A stretch of DNA of 64,000 nucleotides from Patiria pectinifera (lineage: Eukaryota; Echinodermata; Asteroidea; Valvatida; Asterinidae), in contig CM057138.1 of the NCBI GenBank assembly GCA_029964075.1, positions 9,170,932 to 9,234,931 on the forward strand. Reading direction: 5' to 3'. Shown here piece by piece: positions 62,795 through 64,000 of the stretch (position 1 is its first letter; each line of letters starts with the position of its first letter). The notes under the pieces are model-generated. The model saw only the letters and a program-made list of their open reading frames with translations. It made no database searches and was not told where the DNA came from. Both the position numbers and the translations under genes were made by a program.

Positions 62795-63782
62795 GCATCT
62801 GTGCAACATATCATTGGCGTGGTAGGTGTCTTGGGGGTATGGTCTTATCATCAAGCTTATCTTGCGAGTCCCCTTCATGCACACATCATCCATAACGATT
62901 ATCTGCCATCAAGCAATCATCGACTTTCTGGGCTCGCTGCTGCTGCTTCTGCAGCGGAACATTCCCGTACCACAGACGATCGGCGGCGAGCTGCTGTGCC
63001 GTGTGTGGACCGGGATGTCACCCTTTTTCTGCTCTTCGTCGCGTCCACCTACAACCTCCTTGCCTTGACTCTGGGCAGGTACATCAACATCGTTAAACCC
63101 CTCCGCTTTCGGCTGATTCATTCCCGCAAGGGAGTAGCAGCAACGATAGCAATCATGTGGCTGCTTGTCACGTTCATCAAATCCTACTCGTTCTTCCTTT
63201 ACAGCGTCGTCGACGGCCATACGTGTGTCTTCCGAAACGTCCAATCCTCCAAGGTAATGGGCCCGCTTATATCTGCCTCCAGTTCTTCCTTCCCACCGTG
63301 ATTTTGCTCTTCTGTTACTGTGTTACATACGCATCGCAAGGACGCTGAAGCGTCAAACAAAACTCATGTCCCTGAAAACTACCATCGTTGACCAGGACCA
63401 TATAACGACATCAGAGGTGGGTCGGGCGGAGCAGATGCATCAGCAGCATAAGCTTCTCAGGGTAAGAAGGGACATGTTTGAAAGACTGGTAATTGTCTTT
63501 GTGACATTCATTGTCTGTTGGACTCCCAGCCAGGTCACTTTCTTCATGTTCAACATTGGTTGGATCGATTTGGACGACAAGGGACCTGTTAATGTCATCG
63601 GAACCAAAATGACGGCCTGCAACTGTTGCCTCAACCCGATCATCTATTGTTTTAAGTACAAGCTTTTCCGCTGGACGATCCGTACGATGATTGCCGTCCA
63701 GGTAACGAACAGTATGATTGTCTTATCCAGACAGCAGCCACTAACACGACCCAGAACTACAACATGCAAGAGTTCACAATGA
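62795..63782 (+). pseudogene. Rhodopsin-family GPCR, frame broken several times
   Basis: Seven-helix receptor pieces lie in order but in different frames. TM1 end and TM2 are at about 62826-62990 (TSSITIICHQAIIDFLGSLL). The conserved loop cysteine follows (LLCRVWTG). TM3 has the DRY-like GRY (LALTLGRYINIVKPL, about 63060-63110), and TM4 is at about 63140-63190. TM5 is near 63262-63330 (AYICLQFFLPTVILLFCYC). TM6 has CWTPSQ and TM7 has NPIIY, in 63366-63782. Frame changes fall near 62836, 62999, 63255 and 63335; the last three are one-base losses and the first one extra base in a G-run. The N-terminus is missing or in another exon. Ligand class unknown; the pattern suits peptide-type receptors. 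Confidence 0.8.
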
Positions 63783-64000
63783 CAGTCAACAGGTAAATAA
63801 AAACAAGAGTCGAAATGGGTTATGGGTAATGACCATCGAGCTACTGCACTTTGGCCAAGAGTGAAATATCACTTTACTCAAATGTAAATTTACTCCACCA
63901 GACTGAATTGAGGGACAAGACGATTGAGAGAGTTATTCATTCAATCGAAGCATTGACTAAAATGAACTATTTTAATTAATTAAAATGTTTAATGGTGTGC
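63783..64000. other. No gene recognised
   Basis: AT-rich sequence after the GPCR remnant. Confidence 0.4.

Overview
The window looks like genomic DNA from a marine invertebrate animal. It has intron-split sushi/CCP exons with phase-1 boundaries, a rhodopsin-type GPCR remnant, and a very high load of animal mobile elements: Polinton/Maverick, Gypsy LTR, LINE, a DIRS-like scrap, hAT-like MITEs and satellites. A deuterostome such as an amphioxus or hemichordate would fit, but the species cannot be fixed from sequence alone.

Host genes. A minus-strand gene for a secreted sushi-domain protein appears to span most of the window. A 58-base first exon encoding a signal peptide lies at 57302-57359. 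Four CCP exons follow at 20523-20732, 17108-17296, 1875-2099 and 1213-1437, and every boundary is phase 1. The last two exons are a recent 0.66 kb tandem duplication. A broken single-exon rhodopsin-family GPCR lies at 62795-63782 on the plus strand.

Mobile elements, left to right. At 2339-6423 is a 4.1 kb element with long inverted ends, AG...CT termini and a 6-base target duplication (GTCCAG). It carries a Polinton-type C2H2/acidic protein and a Death-domain-like reading frame. At 7561-8108 is a hAT-like MITE whose right edge took a Gypsy retrotransposon at 8109-16552. The Gypsy LTRs show no difference I could see; it carries gag, pol and an extra SGNH-hydrolase-like third ORF. Further right come a second copy of the MITE (19408-20000), an 86-base palindrome (19035-19120), a DIRS-like RNase H scrap and a 60-bp satellite (24826-27990).

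At 28105-44511 lies a 16.4 kb Polinton with matching inverted termini. It has protein-primed DNA polymerase B, an rve integrase, a major capsid protein, a packaging ATPase, a candidate minor capsid protein, several membrane or coiled-coil proteins, and a small TFIIB-like transcription factor. Several of its genes are broken by single-base frame changes and one stop codon. No protease was recognised.

Right of the Polinton are a 5'-truncated LINE (46090-47850), tandem repeats (49790-50480), a 280-bp hAT-like MITE with an exact 8-bp target duplication (55083-55362), a 617-bp-spaced duplication, and a pair of inverted 31-bp-type arrays (59492-62295).

How the parts relate. The CCP gene is the apparent host transcription unit. 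The Polinton, Gypsy, satellites and MITEs sit in its introns or flanks. Within the Polinton, short AT-rich leaders of similar design precede most genes, and a hairpin separates two convergent genes. With the TFIIB-like ORF this suggests the element may partly direct its own transcription; that step is inference.
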